A stretch of 17,198 nt of DNA, taken from NCBI GenBank assembly GCA_050247895.1, contig JBFWTJ010000043.1:1-17198 (forward strand), written 5' to 3'. The DNA comes from CAVPEW01 sp050247895. GTDB taxonomy: Bacteria > Actinomycetota > Acidimicrobiia > Acidimicrobiales > VFJN01. Below are positions 6,835-14,664 of this stretch, piece after piece. Under the pieces are notes generated by a model. The model had not been told where the DNA came from, ran no database searches, and worked only from the letters and a program-made list of their open reading frames with translations. Numbering within the stretch: the stretch's first letter is position 1; each line of letters opens with the position of its first letter. The position numbers and the translations under genes are program-made.

Positions 6835-8046
6835 ATGGCAACAGCACGCGGCCTCGCGTCGCCTCTTGAGACGCGCGCCGACACGACCACCGGTGCTCCG
6901 GCACCGCCACCGTTCATCTCGATCCGGGGCCTGTCGAAGTCCTTCGGCGCGACCACCGCCATCGACGACCTCGACCTCGACATCCCGCGGGGCCAGTTCC
7001 TCGTGCTCCTCGGGCCCTCGGGCTGCGGCAAGACCACGACCATGCGCTGCATCGTCGGACTCGAGGACGGCGACGCCGGGCGCATCACGGTGGACGACCG
7101 GGTCGTCTTCGACGCCGAGCGCCGGGTCAACGTCGCGCCGAACAAGCGCAACATGGGCATGGTCTTCCAGTCCTACGCGCTGTGGCCGCACAAGTCGGTG
7201 TTCGGCAACGTCGCCTTCCCGCTCCAGATGCAGAAGGCCAAGCGGGGCGAGATCCGCGACCGCACCCTCGAGGTCCTCGAGATGGTGGGCCTGGGCGGCT
7301 TCCACAAGCGCTCCATCGCGACCCTCAGCGGCGGGCAGATGCAGCGCGTCGCGCTGGCCCGCAGCCTGGTCACCAACCCGACGATCCTCCTGCTCGACGA
7401 GCCCCTCAGCAACCTCGACGCCAAGCTGCGCGTCCACCTGCGCCACGAGCTCAAGGAGATCCAGGAGCGGGTCGGGGTCACGACCGTCTACGTGACCCAC
7501 GACCAGGAGGAGGCCCTGGGCCTGGCCGACCGGATCCTCGTGCTGGACCGGGGGGTCATCGCCCAGGACGGCGCCCCCGAGGACCTCTACCAGCGCCCCT
7601 CGTCGGCCTACGTGGCCGACTTCCTCGGCATGTCCAACCAGTTCGCCGGCCGGATCGTGCAGGCCGGGACGCCCCCGCTCCCGTCGACCGCGGTCCTCGA
7701 GGGTTCGGGCCTGGAGGTCCGCGGTGCCGACCGGCGTGGCGGGACCGGCGACGCCGGGTCGGGGGACGACGTGACCATCTGCCTGCGGCCCGAGAGCGTG
7801 GCGGTCCACCCGCCCGGCTCGCCCCGGCTGATGGCCACCGACGGCGCCAACCGCTTCGACGGGACCGTCCTGTCGGCCCAGTACCAGGGCAGCCACATCC
7901 GCTACCACGTCGAGGTGGACGGGGGCCCGGCCCTGTTCGCCGACGGGCCGGTCCACGCCGACGAGCGCGTCGGGCGGGGCGAGCCCTGCGTGGTGACCAT
8001 CCCGGCCGACGGCGTCCTGCTGCTCGACCCCCGCCCGGCCGGCTGA
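6835..8046 (+). CDS. ABC transporter ATP-binding protein, CUT1/ferric-type importer
   Basis: The 403-residue product is the energising subunit of an import system on the inner face of the membrane. All nucleotide-binding motifs are intact: Walker A GPSGCGKTT 60-68, Q-loop Gln112, signature LSGGQ 164-168, Walker B ILLLDE 184-189 and H-loop His222. Residues from about 265 onward form a TOBE-like C-terminal domain, as in the MalK, PotA and FbpC families, which favours an importer. I chose the ATG at 6835 because a G-rich binding site (6821-6828) precedes it and upstream sequence is promoter. About 25 residues precede the conserved fold, a slightly long N-terminus. The permease gene starts two bases after the stop codon. 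The substrate cannot be read from this subunit: iron, sugars, phosphonates, polyamines and organic acids all use this class. Confidence 0.93.
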   Translation: MATARGLASPLETRADTTTGAPAPPPFISIRGLSKSFGATTAIDDLDLDIPRGQFLVLLGPSGCGKTTTMRCIVGLEDGDAGRITVDDRVVFDAERRVNVAPNKRNMGMVFQSYALWPHKSVFGNVAFPLQMQKAKRGEIRDRTLEVLEMVGLGGFHKRSIATLSGGQMQRVALARSLVTNPTILLLDEPLSNLDAKLRVHLRHELKEIQERVGVTTVYVTHDQEEALGLADRILVLDRGVIAQDGAPEDLYQRPSSAYVADFLGMSNQFAGRIVQAGTPPLPSTAVLEGSGLEVRGADRRGGTGDAGSGDDVTICLRPESVAVHPPGSPRLMATDGANRFDGTVLSAQYQGSHIRYHVEVDGGPALFADGPVHADERVGRGEPCVVTIPADGVLLLDPRPAG

Positions 8047-8047
8047 C

Positions 8048-9757
8048 GTGGTCGCCATCGCCCGTGCCCTGCCGACCCGGCGGATCGGCCGCTGGTCCTG
8101 GTCCCTGCTGCTGTGGGCCCTGCTGGTCCTGCTCGTGGTCGGGCCCCTCGTCGGCCTGCTGCACCGGTCCTTCGAGCCGGACTCGGGGACCGGCGGCCTG
8201 ACGTTGGACCACTACCGCAACCTGTTCACCGCCAGCATGCGCACCGCGGTGGCCAACACGATCGTGGTCAGCCTCGGCGCCACCATCGGGTCGGTGGCCC
8301 TGGGCGGGTTCCTGGCCTGGCTGGCGGCCCGCACCGACGTCCCGGCCCGGGGGCTGGTGCAGATGGCGGGCATCGCGCCCCTGTTCTTCTCCTCGCTGGT
8401 CGGCGCGCTGACCTGGTCGGCCCTGGCCTCGCCGGCTTCGGGCTACCTGAACCTCCTGTTCCGCGACATCGGCGTGCCCTTCACCCTCAGCGTCTACAAC
8501 GCGCCCGGGATCGTCTTCGTCCTGACCCTCTACTCGGCGCCGTTCGCGTTCCTGTTCATCAACGCGGCCCTCAACCTGGCCTCGGCCGACCTGGAGGGCG
8601 CGGCCCGCGTCGCGGGGGCCACGAGCTGGCGGGAGACGACCCGGATCACCTTCCCGCTCGTCATGCCCTCCATCGTGGGCGCCGCCATCCTGATCTTCGT
8701 CATCGTCTCGGAGAACTTCCCGGTGGTCGAGATCCTCGGGTCCTACGCCCGGATGGACTTCCTGCCCACCCAGATGTTCCGCCTGGTGAACCAGTTCCCG
8801 GCCCGCGTCGGCGACGCCGCGGCGCTGGGCATCGTCGTGCTCGTCGTGCTGTGGCTGGTCGTGTGGTTCCAGCGGGCCGTCGTGCTGCGGCGCAGCTACG
8901 TCACCGTCGGGGGCAAGGGCGACCGGCCCAAGCGGATCGAGCTCGGCCGGTGGCGCTGGCCGGCCCTGGGCGTCGCGGTCCTGTCGCTGCTGCTGTCCAC
9001 GGTCCTGCCCCTGTGCGCCCTGGTCATCGGCGCCTTCCGCCGCAACCAGTTCGCGGCCGACTTCGGGGCCCTGGTCGACCCGTCGGAGTACACGGGGGAG
9101 AAGTTCACCGCGGCGATGCAATACCAGCCGTTCCGCGACGGGATGCGCAACAGCCTGGTCATGGCGCTGCTCGCCGCGCTGGCCGGGGTCGTGGTGGCCT
9201 TCGTCCTCGCCTACGCGGCCCGGCGGCGCAACGCCGTGGGATCGGGCGCCATCGACTTCATCGCCCTGACCCCGGTGGCCCTGCCCGCGCTGGTGCTGGG
9301 CGTGGCCTACCTGTCGTTCTGGCTCGACCTGCCCGTGTCGCTCTACGGGACCATGACGATCCTGGTCCTGGCCTACACGGCGCGCTTCGTCCCCCAGGGG
9401 TTCGAGGCCCTCTCGGGCACGCTGCTCAAGGTCGACGACGAGCTCGAGGACGGCGCGGTGGTGGCCGGCGCCGGACGGCCGCGCGCCGCGATCTCGATCA
9501 CCGTGCCCGTGCTGCGCTCGGCCTTCTTCTCCACCGGGATCCTGCTGTTCGTCCTGTCGTTCCGGGAGCTGACGACGGCGCTGTTCCTGTACACGCCCAA
9601 GACCCAGGTCGTGGCCATCGTCATCTACGGCCAGTGGGTCGAGGGCAACTGGCCCCGCCTGGCCTCGATGTCGCTCGCCTTCACCGGCGTGCTGATGGTC
9701 CTGGGCTTCTTCGCCCGCAAGGGCCTGGGTCGCAGCACCGGAGGGGCCCGCACGTGA
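8048..9757 (+). CDS. ABC transporter permease with two fused membrane domains (FbpB-like)
   Basis: The 569-residue product has about 12 hydrophobic segments in two halves. Each half carries an EAA-type loop that docks on the ATPase: EGAARVAGATSWRETTRI from residue 183 and EDGAVVAGAGRPRAAISI from residue 467. The halves join at about 275-305 through a charged linker. This architecture is typical of ferric-iron/FbpB-like and related (thiamine, phosphonate, phosphosugar) importers, where one polypeptide replaces a permease dimer. The start is a GTG at 8048, one base after the ATPase stop, with no visible Shine-Dalgarno sequence, so it is probably translationally coupled. No substrate-binding protein lies on either side, so the system needs an unlinked binding protein or works with a partner from elsewhere. 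Confidence is high for the family and low for the substrate. Confidence 0.92.
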   Translation: MVAIARALPTRRIGRWSWSLLLWALLVLLVVGPLVGLLHRSFEPDSGTGGLTLDHYRNLFTASMRTAVANTIVVSLGATIGSVALGGFLAWLAARTDVPARGLVQMAGIAPLFFSSLVGALTWSALASPASGYLNLLFRDIGVPFTLSVYNAPGIVFVLTLYSAPFAFLFINAALNLASADLEGAARVAGATSWRETTRITFPLVMPSIVGAAILIFVIVSENFPVVEILGSYARMDFLPTQMFRLVNQFPARVGDAAALGIVVLVVLWLVVWFQRAVVLRRSYVTVGGKGDRPKRIELGRWRWPALGVAVLSLLLSTVLPLCALVIGAFRRNQFAADFGALVDPSEYTGEKFTAAMQYQPFRDGMRNSLVMALLAALAGVVVAFVLAYAARRRNAVGSGAIDFIALTPVALPALVLGVAYLSFWLDLPVSLYGTMTILVLAYTARFVPQGFEALSGTLLKVDDELEDGAVVAGAGRPRAAISITVPVLRSAFFSTGILLFVLSFRELTTALFLYTPKTQVVAIVIYGQWVEGNWPRLASMSLAFTGVLMVLGFFARKGLGRSTGGART

Positions 9758-9778
9758 TCGCCGCCCTGCGGCCGCCTT

Positions 9779-9849
9779 CCCCCCAGGGGCCGGGGGGCAC
9801 CGAGGTCGGCGGCCGCCGCCTCCGTGCCCCCCGGTGGGCCCCACCGGGG
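9779..9849 (+). promoter_or_regulatory. Overlapping inverted repeats after the permease, terminator or attenuator
   Basis: The gap between the permease stop and the lyase ATG (9758-9884) holds three overlapping stems. First, six Cs (9779-9784) can pair with six Gs (9792-9797). Second, CCGGGGGGCAC (9790-9800) pairs with GTGCCCCCCGG (9824-9834), enclosing a further GC-rich palindrome at 9807-9818. Third, CCCCGGTGG (9829-9837) pairs with CCACCGGGG (9841-9849) around a 3-base loop. Neighbouring stems share bases, so they exclude one another. No T-run follows and no promoter-like AT-rich sequence is present in the gap. It may end the importer transcript, or set how much transcription reads into the lyase operon. 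Confidence 0.6.
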
Positions 9850-9872
9850 ACCGAACCCGCCCGCCCGCAACG

Positions 9873-9879
9873 AAGGAGG
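9873..9879 (+). promoter_or_regulatory. Strong ribosome binding site deciding the lyase start
   Basis: AAGGAGG lies five bases before the ATG at 9885. An in-frame GTG at 9882 is only two bases away, and the frame also extends farther upstream into the hairpin region. The spacing therefore selects the ATG. It is the best Shine-Dalgarno sequence in the window, consistent with independent translation at the head of the downstream operon. Confidence 0.8.
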
Positions 9880-9884
9880 CCGTG

Positions 9885-10991
9885 ATGGACTTCCCCAAGG
9901 TCGTGATCCACGAGGAGTGCATGCGCGAGGGCATGCAGATCGAGTCGGCCGAGATCTCGATCGACGACAAGGTGCGTCTGCTCGACGCCCTCTCGCGCAC
10001 CGGCCTCACCTCGATCAACGTCGGCTCGTTCGTGAGCCCCCGCTACACGCCCCAGATGGCCCGGATGGAGGAGCTGCTGGAGCGGTTCTCGCCCGTCGAG
10101 GGCGTCCGGTACTACTACCTGGCCTTCAACCGGCAGGGCCACGAGCGCGCGGCGCGCTTCGTCCCGCCGCTGAGCGCCCCCGGGGGCGAGTTCGCCCTCA
10201 TCTGCCACCTGTGCGACACGTTCGCCCGCCGGAACATGAACATGTCGCAGGCCCAGGAGATCGAGCGGTGGCCGACCATCGTCGACGCGGCCCGGGCCGC
10301 GGGCGCCACCGAGGCGGCCATCGGCGTCGGCGCGGCCTGGGGGTCCAACTTCACCGGCCTGGCCACCCTGGAGGACCGGCTGGAGATGCTGCGCCGGGCC
10401 CACGGCCTGTGGGACGACGCCGGGGTCGCGGTGACCAAGGTCGTGTTCGCCGACCCGATGAGCTGGTGCATGCCCCACCGCGTGGAGGAGACGCTCGAGG
10501 CCGTCCAGGCCGAGTGGCCCGCCATCTCCACCTACCACCTCCACCTCCACGACGCCCGAGGCATGGCCCTGCCCAGCATCTACGCGGCGCTCCGGGCGCT
10601 GGACCCGAGCCGGACGGTCAGCCTCGACCTCACCGCGGGCGGCATCGGCGGGTGCCCCTACTGCGGCAACGGCCGGGCCACCGGCATGGCCGCCACCGAG
10701 GACGTGGTGGTGATGCTCGAGGAGATGGGCATGCCCACCGGCGTCGACGTCGACAGGCTCATCGACTTCGTCTGGATGCTGGAGGACGTCCTCGGTCGGC
10801 TGACCCCGGGCCACGTGTCCAAGGCCGGCCCGCTGCCCCGGGGCGACGCCCTCTACGACCCCAACCTCCCCTTCATCGAGACCCACGAGGAGGCCCGCCA
10901 CTTCCGGCTCGGCCCCGAGGTCGCCGCCCACCAGGTCTACCCGTGGAAGGAGCCGATCCCGGCCCCCGACCTCCACGCCCCCGCCTCGTGA
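9885..10991 (+). CDS. HMG-CoA-lyase-like DRE-TIM enzyme (acyl-CoA lyase)
   Basis: The 368-residue product belongs to the HMG-CoA lyase branch of DRE-TIM metallo-enzymes, which split hydroxy-acyl-CoAs to a shorter acyl-CoA and a keto acid. Arg14 lies in MREGMQIE, the position of RDG in true HMG-CoA lyases. The metal ligands H220 and H222 sit in HLHLHDARG, and Cys257 lies in the mobile loop GGIGGCPYC. Two active-site positions differ from the human enzyme: its metal ligand Asp42 corresponds to Glu15, and Asn275 appears to be Met268 before AATED, with two extra loop residues. The C-terminus (about 310-368) is longer than usual. These changes suggest a substrate other than HMG-CoA, such as a citramalyl- or methylmalyl-type CoA ester; this is inference. 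It heads the operon, and its stop overlaps the next start in GTGA form. Confidence 0.88.
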   Translation: MDFPKVVIHEECMREGMQIESAEISIDDKVRLLDALSRTGLTSINVGSFVSPRYTPQMARMEELLERFSPVEGVRYYYLAFNRQGHERAARFVPPLSAPGGEFALICHLCDTFARRNMNMSQAQEIERWPTIVDAARAAGATEAAIGVGAAWGSNFTGLATLEDRLEMLRRAHGLWDDAGVAVTKVVFADPMSWCMPHRVEETLEAVQAEWPAISTYHLHLHDARGMALPSIYAALRALDPSRTVSLDLTAGGIGGCPYCGNGRATGMAATEDVVVMLEEMGMPTGVDVDRLIDFVWMLEDVLGRLTPGHVSKAGPLPRGDALYDPNLPFIETHEEARHFRLGPEVAAHQVYPWKEPIPAPDLHAPAS

Positions 10992-11560
10992 GCGCGCCGA
11001 CCGGACAGGCCGCACCGGCCCCCGGCGGGGCGGCCGCCGGCCTCCTCACGCCCGAGGTCCTGGCCATGGTCGGCGTGACCGGGCCGCGCCTCACCGCGCC
11101 GGCACCGGTGGAGCGCGACGCCCTGCGCCGCTTCGTGCAGGCCTCCATGGAGCAGGACCCGATCCACTGGGACGACGAGGTGGCCCGGGCCTCGCGCTAC
11201 GGCGAGGTCGTGGCCCCGCCGCTCTACCCGGTCCACGTCTTCCGCCGCCCGGCCGGCACCCCCGACCCGCTCGACCGGTTGGCCGAGGACCCGGATTGGG
11301 ACGGCACCGACACCAGCGGGCTCGGCTCGCTGCCCGAGATCGACCTGCCCCTGCCCCGCCTGCTCAACGGCGGCGTGGGCGCCGAGGTCTTCCGACTCGC
11401 CCGGCTCGGCGACGTCATCTCGATGCAGGCCCGCTACCTGGACCTCGAGGAGAAGGCGACCCGGTCCGGTCCCATGGTCGTGGTGCGGGTCGGCACCGAC
11501 TACACGCTCGACACCGGCGAGCCCCTGCTCCGCACGGTCCAGACGATCCTGCGGAGGTAG
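10988..11560 (+). CDS. MaoC-type hydratase subunit, N-terminal (FAS1-like) half
   Basis: The 190-residue product matches the N-terminal MaoC dehydratase domain of two-part hot-dog-fold hydratases. Visible features are an initial helix with SMEQDPIHWDDEVA (residues 53-66, His60 conserved), the VAPPLYPVH strand, and the second half with NGGVGAEVFRLARLGD and EKATRSGPMVVVRV, typical of this domain. The active-site Asp and Asn of the classical GDxNPIH motif read Glu and Asp here. The first 40 residues are Ala/Pro-rich and probably disordered. The GTG start at 10988 overlaps the lyase stop. The downstream gene supplies the other hot-dog half, so the two likely form a heteromeric enoyl-CoA-type hydratase acting on the product of the CoA-transferase. 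Confidence 0.85.
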   Translation: MSAPTGQAAPAPGGAAAGLLTPEVLAMVGVTGPRLTAPAPVERDALRRFVQASMEQDPIHWDDEVARASRYGEVVAPPLYPVHVFRRPAGTPDPLDRLAEDPDWDGTDTSGLGSLPEIDLPLPRLLNGGVGAEVFRLARLGDVISMQARYLDLEEKATRSGPMVVVRVGTDYTLDTGEPLLRTVQTILRR

Positions 11561-11563
11561 GCG

Positions 11564-12046
11564 ATGCCCGACGCACCTTCCCCGACTGCCGACGACGTGG
11601 CGGTGGGCGACGCCCTCACCCCGGTGGTGGTCGGCCCGCTCACCAGCGTCCACCTCATGCGCTGGTCGGCCGCCATCGAGAACTGGCACCGCATCCACTA
11701 CGACGAGCGCTTCGCCGTGGACCACGACGGCCTGCCCGGCCTGCTGGTCAACGGCTCGTGGAAGCAGCACCTGCTCGTCCGGCTGGTCAAGGACTGGCTG
11801 GGGCCCCAGGGCTGGCTCGCCGCCATCGACTTCCAGTACCGGCGCATGGACGTGGCCGGCGACACCCTCACCGCCTGGGGCGAGGTGACCGGCGTCGACC
11901 TGCGCGACGAGCTCGGCGTGGTGGCCTGCTCGATCGGCATCCGCAACGCGCAGGGGGAGGACTCCACGGTCGGCACCGCCCGTGGGGTGCTGCCCCGCCG
12001 GGGTGGCGCGCCGGTGCCCTACCCGTTCCCGGGGTTGGACCCGTGA
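11564..12046 (+). CDS. MaoC-type hydratase subunit, second half
   Basis: The 160-residue product is a single hot-dog domain of the MaoC/HTD2 type. Residues 39-48 read ENWHRIHYDE, the NxHRIHYD variant of the hydratase motif that, as I recall it, is common in mesaconyl- and itaconyl-CoA-type hydratases. The following PGLLVNGSW segment forms the strand over the central helix. The classical catalytic Asp is Asn40, while His45 is kept. The ATG at 11564 is preceded by GGAGG at 11553-11557, inside the last codons of the previous gene, and the two genes are three bases apart. Together with that gene it probably adds water to, or removes it from, an unsaturated acyl-CoA. The stop overlaps the CoA-transferase start in TGATG form. 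Confidence 0.87.
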   Translation: MPDAPSPTADDVAVGDALTPVVVGPLTSVHLMRWSAAIENWHRIHYDERFAVDHDGLPGLLVNGSWKQHLLVRLVKDWLGPQGWLAAIDFQYRRMDVAGDTLTAWGEVTGVDLRDELGVVACSIGIRNAQGEDSTVGTARGVLPRRGGAPVPYPFPGLDP

Positions 12047-14664
12047 TGGCCGCCGACGGGCCGCGGTCCGGGACCGACGGGGCCGCAGGTGCCGAGGGCT
12101 CGGGGGACGGCCCGCCGTCCGCCGGCGCGCTGGCCGGCCTGGCCGTGGTCGACCTGTCCGAGGGCGTGCCCGGCCCGTTCGGCGCCCGCCTGCTCGGCGA
12201 CCACGGTGCCGAGGTGGTCAAGGTCGAGCGGCGCCCCGGCGGCGACCCGGCCCGGCGCCTCGCCCCGACCTACGAGGTCGACGGCGCCCCGCACAGCGCG
12301 GCGTTCGACCTCCTCAACTGGAACAAGCGCGGCGTGGCCCTGGACCTCGACGACGAGGCCGACCGCGCCGCCCTGCACCGCCTGGTCGCCGCGGCCGACG
12401 TGGTGATCGAAGACCTCGACCCCACCGACGCCCGCCGCTGGGGCCTGACCCCGGCCGAGATGCGGCAGGCCCGACCGGATCTCACCGTGGTGTCGGTCTC
12501 GCCCTTCGGGCGGACCGGGCCCTGGGCCGACCGCAAGGGGAGCGACCTGGTGGCCCAGGCCACCAGCGGCCTCGTGCAGATCGCCGGCACGCGGGGACGG
12601 CCGCCGATCAAGCGGGGCCTGCGCCAGGCGCTCTACTGCGCCGGGCTCAACGTCGCCTACACCGCGGTGCTGGCCCACCTGGGCGCGCTGCGCACCGGCG
12701 TCGGTGCCCACGTCGACCTCTCGGTCCGCGAGACCCTGGCCTCCGAGCTGGTCGTGAACCTCGGCTACTACGCCTTCACCGGCGCCATCCAGGGCCGCCA
12801 GCCGGCCCGGGTCGACGCCTTCTCCGGCGTGCCGCTGCCCACCGCCGACGGCCACGTCTCGCTCCAGTGGAGCCCGATCCTGCCCGTGTCGGCCTACGCC
12901 GGGCTGTTCGACGACCCCCGGCTGGCCGAGGACCGCTTCGCCACCGTGGCCGACCGGCTCCGCCACGCCGACGAGCTCGACGCGCTCCTCGACGGCCACC
13001 TCTCCCAGCGGTCCGCGGCCGACCTGTTCCGCGACGCGGTCGACCGGGGCCTGCTGGTCGGCTTCGTCCAGGAGGCCCGCCACCTCCTGTCCTGCCCCCA
13101 GCTCGCCGAGCGCGGCGCGCTGGGCCCGATGCGCCTGCGCGACGGGCGCGACGTGCAGGTGCCCGTCGAGCTGGCCCGGCTGTCGCGGACCCGGACCACC
13201 GCGCTGCGGCGCCCGGCCCCGGCCCTGGGCGAGCACACCGGCGAGGTCGTGGCGGGCGCCACGCCCCGGACCCCGCGGCCCGCCGTGCCCGGCGCCGCCG
13301 TGGCCCGGCCCTGCGAGGGCCTGCGCGTCGTGGACCTCTCCTACGTCTTCGCCGTGCCCTACCTGGCCTCCCTGCTCGCCGACATGGGCGCGGACGTGGT
13401 GAAGGTCGAGGCCCCGCACCGACTCGACCAGGCCCGCATCGGCTTCGGGCCCCTGTTCGACAACGAGCCGGCCACGGACCCCTGGAACCGCAACGCCACC
13501 TTCCAGTCGCTCAACCGGGGCAAGCGGGCGGTGTCGGTCGACCTGTCGACCGTCGAGGGCCGCGAGGTGCTCGAGCAGCTCGTGGCCGAGGCCGACGTGC
13601 TGGTCGAGAACTTCACCCCCCGGGTCCTGCGCGGCTGGGGGCTCGGCTACGAGCGGTTCGCCGAGCTCAACCCGCGGCTGATCATGCTGTCCAACACCGG
13701 CTACGGCTCGACCGGGCCGTGGTCCGAGCTGCGGGCCCAGGGCACCTCGCTGGAGGCCACCATGGGCATCACCCGCCACTCGGGCTACCCGGGCGATCGG
13801 CCCATGAAGGTGGGCCAGTCCTACCCCGACTTCATCGCCTGCTGGACCGGCCTGCTCTCGGTCGGCGCGGCGCTGGTGGAGCGGGAGCGCTCGGGCCGGG
13901 GCCAGTGGATCGACCTCGGGATGTACCAGCTCGGCCCGGCCGTGGTCCCCGAGTCGCTGCTCGGCTTCCAGCTCGACGGCGTGGAGCCGCCCATGGCCGG
14001 CTCGGAGGACCTCGACGCCCTGCTGAGCGGCGTGTTCCCCGCCGCCGGCGGGGACCGGTGGCTGGCCGTCTCGCTGGCCGACGCCCACGACGCGGCCCGG
14101 CTGGCCCGGACCCTGCCCGAGGTGGCCGACCTGCTCGCCGCCGATCCGGCCCTGGCCCGGGAGGCCACCCGCGACGGGGTGCGAGCGGCCCTGGCGGCCT
14201 GGTCGTCGTCCCGCGACGCCGGGGACGCGGCCGACGAGCTCCAGGCCCGGGGCGTGGCCGCCGGCGCCGTGCTCGACGCCCGGGACCTGCTCCGCGACCC
14301 CCAGCTCGGCCACCGGGGCTTCTACGAGGCGGTCGACATGGGTCCAGAGCTCGGCTGGCGGCCCCTGATCGGGCGGCCCTACACGTGGAGCCCCCCGGAC
14401 TCGTCGCCCCGCATCGACGCCCGCGCCCCCTGGTTCGGCGAGCACAACGACGAGGTCCTGGGCCGGCTCCCCGGCATCGACCTGGACCGGCTGCGCCGCG
14501 ACGGGATCGTGGCCGACGCCCCGACCACCGATCCCGGCATGGTCGGCGCCGACCTCGGGGCCATGGTCGGTGCCGGGCTCCTCGACGAGGTCGACCCCGG
14601 CTACCGCAGCGTGGCCGACCGCCCGCCCGCGGCACGCCGGGATCCCGTGGGGAGCCGGGCATGA
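12046..14664 (+). CDS. Two-domain CaiB/BaiF (class III) CoA-transferase
   Basis: The 872-residue product is twice the family's usual length and contains two full CaiB/BaiF halves. The first (about 28-400) starts LAGLAVVDLSEGVPGPFGAR and the second (about 423-840) starts CEGLRVVDLSYVFAVPYLAS. Both keep the GAxVVKVE and TGPW family motifs. Class III transferases move CoA between acyl groups through an aspartyl-CoA anhydride. Aligning VDxSxxD by eye, the catalytic position is Glu229 in the first half (VDLSVRE) and Gln628 in the second (IDLGMYQ). A linker at about 400-422 joins the halves. The ATG at 12046 overlaps the preceding TGA; an adjacent in-frame GTG at 12043 is possible. It most likely activates the pathway acid to its CoA ester. 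DddD has similar fused architecture, but the neighbours do not fit DMSP metabolism. Confidence 0.9.
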   Translation: MAADGPRSGTDGAAGAEGSGDGPPSAGALAGLAVVDLSEGVPGPFGARLLGDHGAEVVKVERRPGGDPARRLAPTYEVDGAPHSAAFDLLNWNKRGVALDLDDEADRAALHRLVAAADVVIEDLDPTDARRWGLTPAEMRQARPDLTVVSVSPFGRTGPWADRKGSDLVAQATSGLVQIAGTRGRPPIKRGLRQALYCAGLNVAYTAVLAHLGALRTGVGAHVDLSVRETLASELVVNLGYYAFTGAIQGRQPARVDAFSGVPLPTADGHVSLQWSPILPVSAYAGLFDDPRLAEDRFATVADRLRHADELDALLDGHLSQRSAADLFRDAVDRGLLVGFVQEARHLLSCPQLAERGALGPMRLRDGRDVQVPVELARLSRTRTTALRRPAPALGEHTGEVVAGATPRTPRPAVPGAAVARPCEGLRVVDLSYVFAVPYLASLLADMGADVVKVEAPHRLDQARIGFGPLFDNEPATDPWNRNATFQSLNRGKRAVSVDLSTVEGREVLEQLVAEADVLVENFTPRVLRGWGLGYERFAELNPRLIMLSNTGYGSTGPWSELRAQGTSLEATMGITRHSGYPGDRPMKVGQSYPDFIACWTGLLSVGAALVERERSGRGQWIDLGMYQLGPAVVPESLLGFQLDGVEPPMAGSEDLDALLSGVFPAAGGDRWLAVSLADAHDAARLARTLPEVADLLAADPALAREATRDGVRAALAAWSSSRDAGDAADELQARGVAAGAVLDARDLLRDPQLGHRGFYEAVDMGPELGWRPLIGRPYTWSPPDSSPRIDARAPWFGEHNDEVLGRLPGIDLDRLRRDGIVADAPTTDPGMVGADLGAMVGAGLLDEVDPGYRSVADRPPAARRDPVGSRA

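Noticed and set aside
6638..6910. Longer N-terminus for the TetR protein
   Set aside because: The extension runs through the divergent promoter and into the ATPase gene on the other strand. The ATG at 6637 has AGGAAGG upstream and gives a standard 220-residue TetR protein.
7556..10018. An 820-codon minus-strand open frame opposite the permease and lyase start
   Set aside because: It is low-complexity (Gly, Arg, Gln, Asp, His) and antisense to two well-supported genes, and it crosses an intergenic hairpin region. I treat it as a compositional shadow.
9824..10987. Upstream extension of the first MaoC gene to a start near 9824
   Set aside because: The extension lies in another frame of the lyase gene and is Arg/Gly/Pro-rich. 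The GTG at 10988 overlapping the lyase stop fits the coupling pattern and begins just before the conserved domain.
12019..14445. An 808-codon minus-strand open frame opposite the CoA-transferase
   Set aside because: It has the same shadow composition and no recognisable motif, while the opposite strand has two complete CaiB domains.
12046..14664. Identification of the fused CaiB protein as DddD, the DMSP CoA-transferase/lyase
   Set aside because: Only the double-domain layout matches. The neighbours lack the usual DMSP transporter and dehydrogenase genes, and the second-domain catalytic Asp appears to be Gln.
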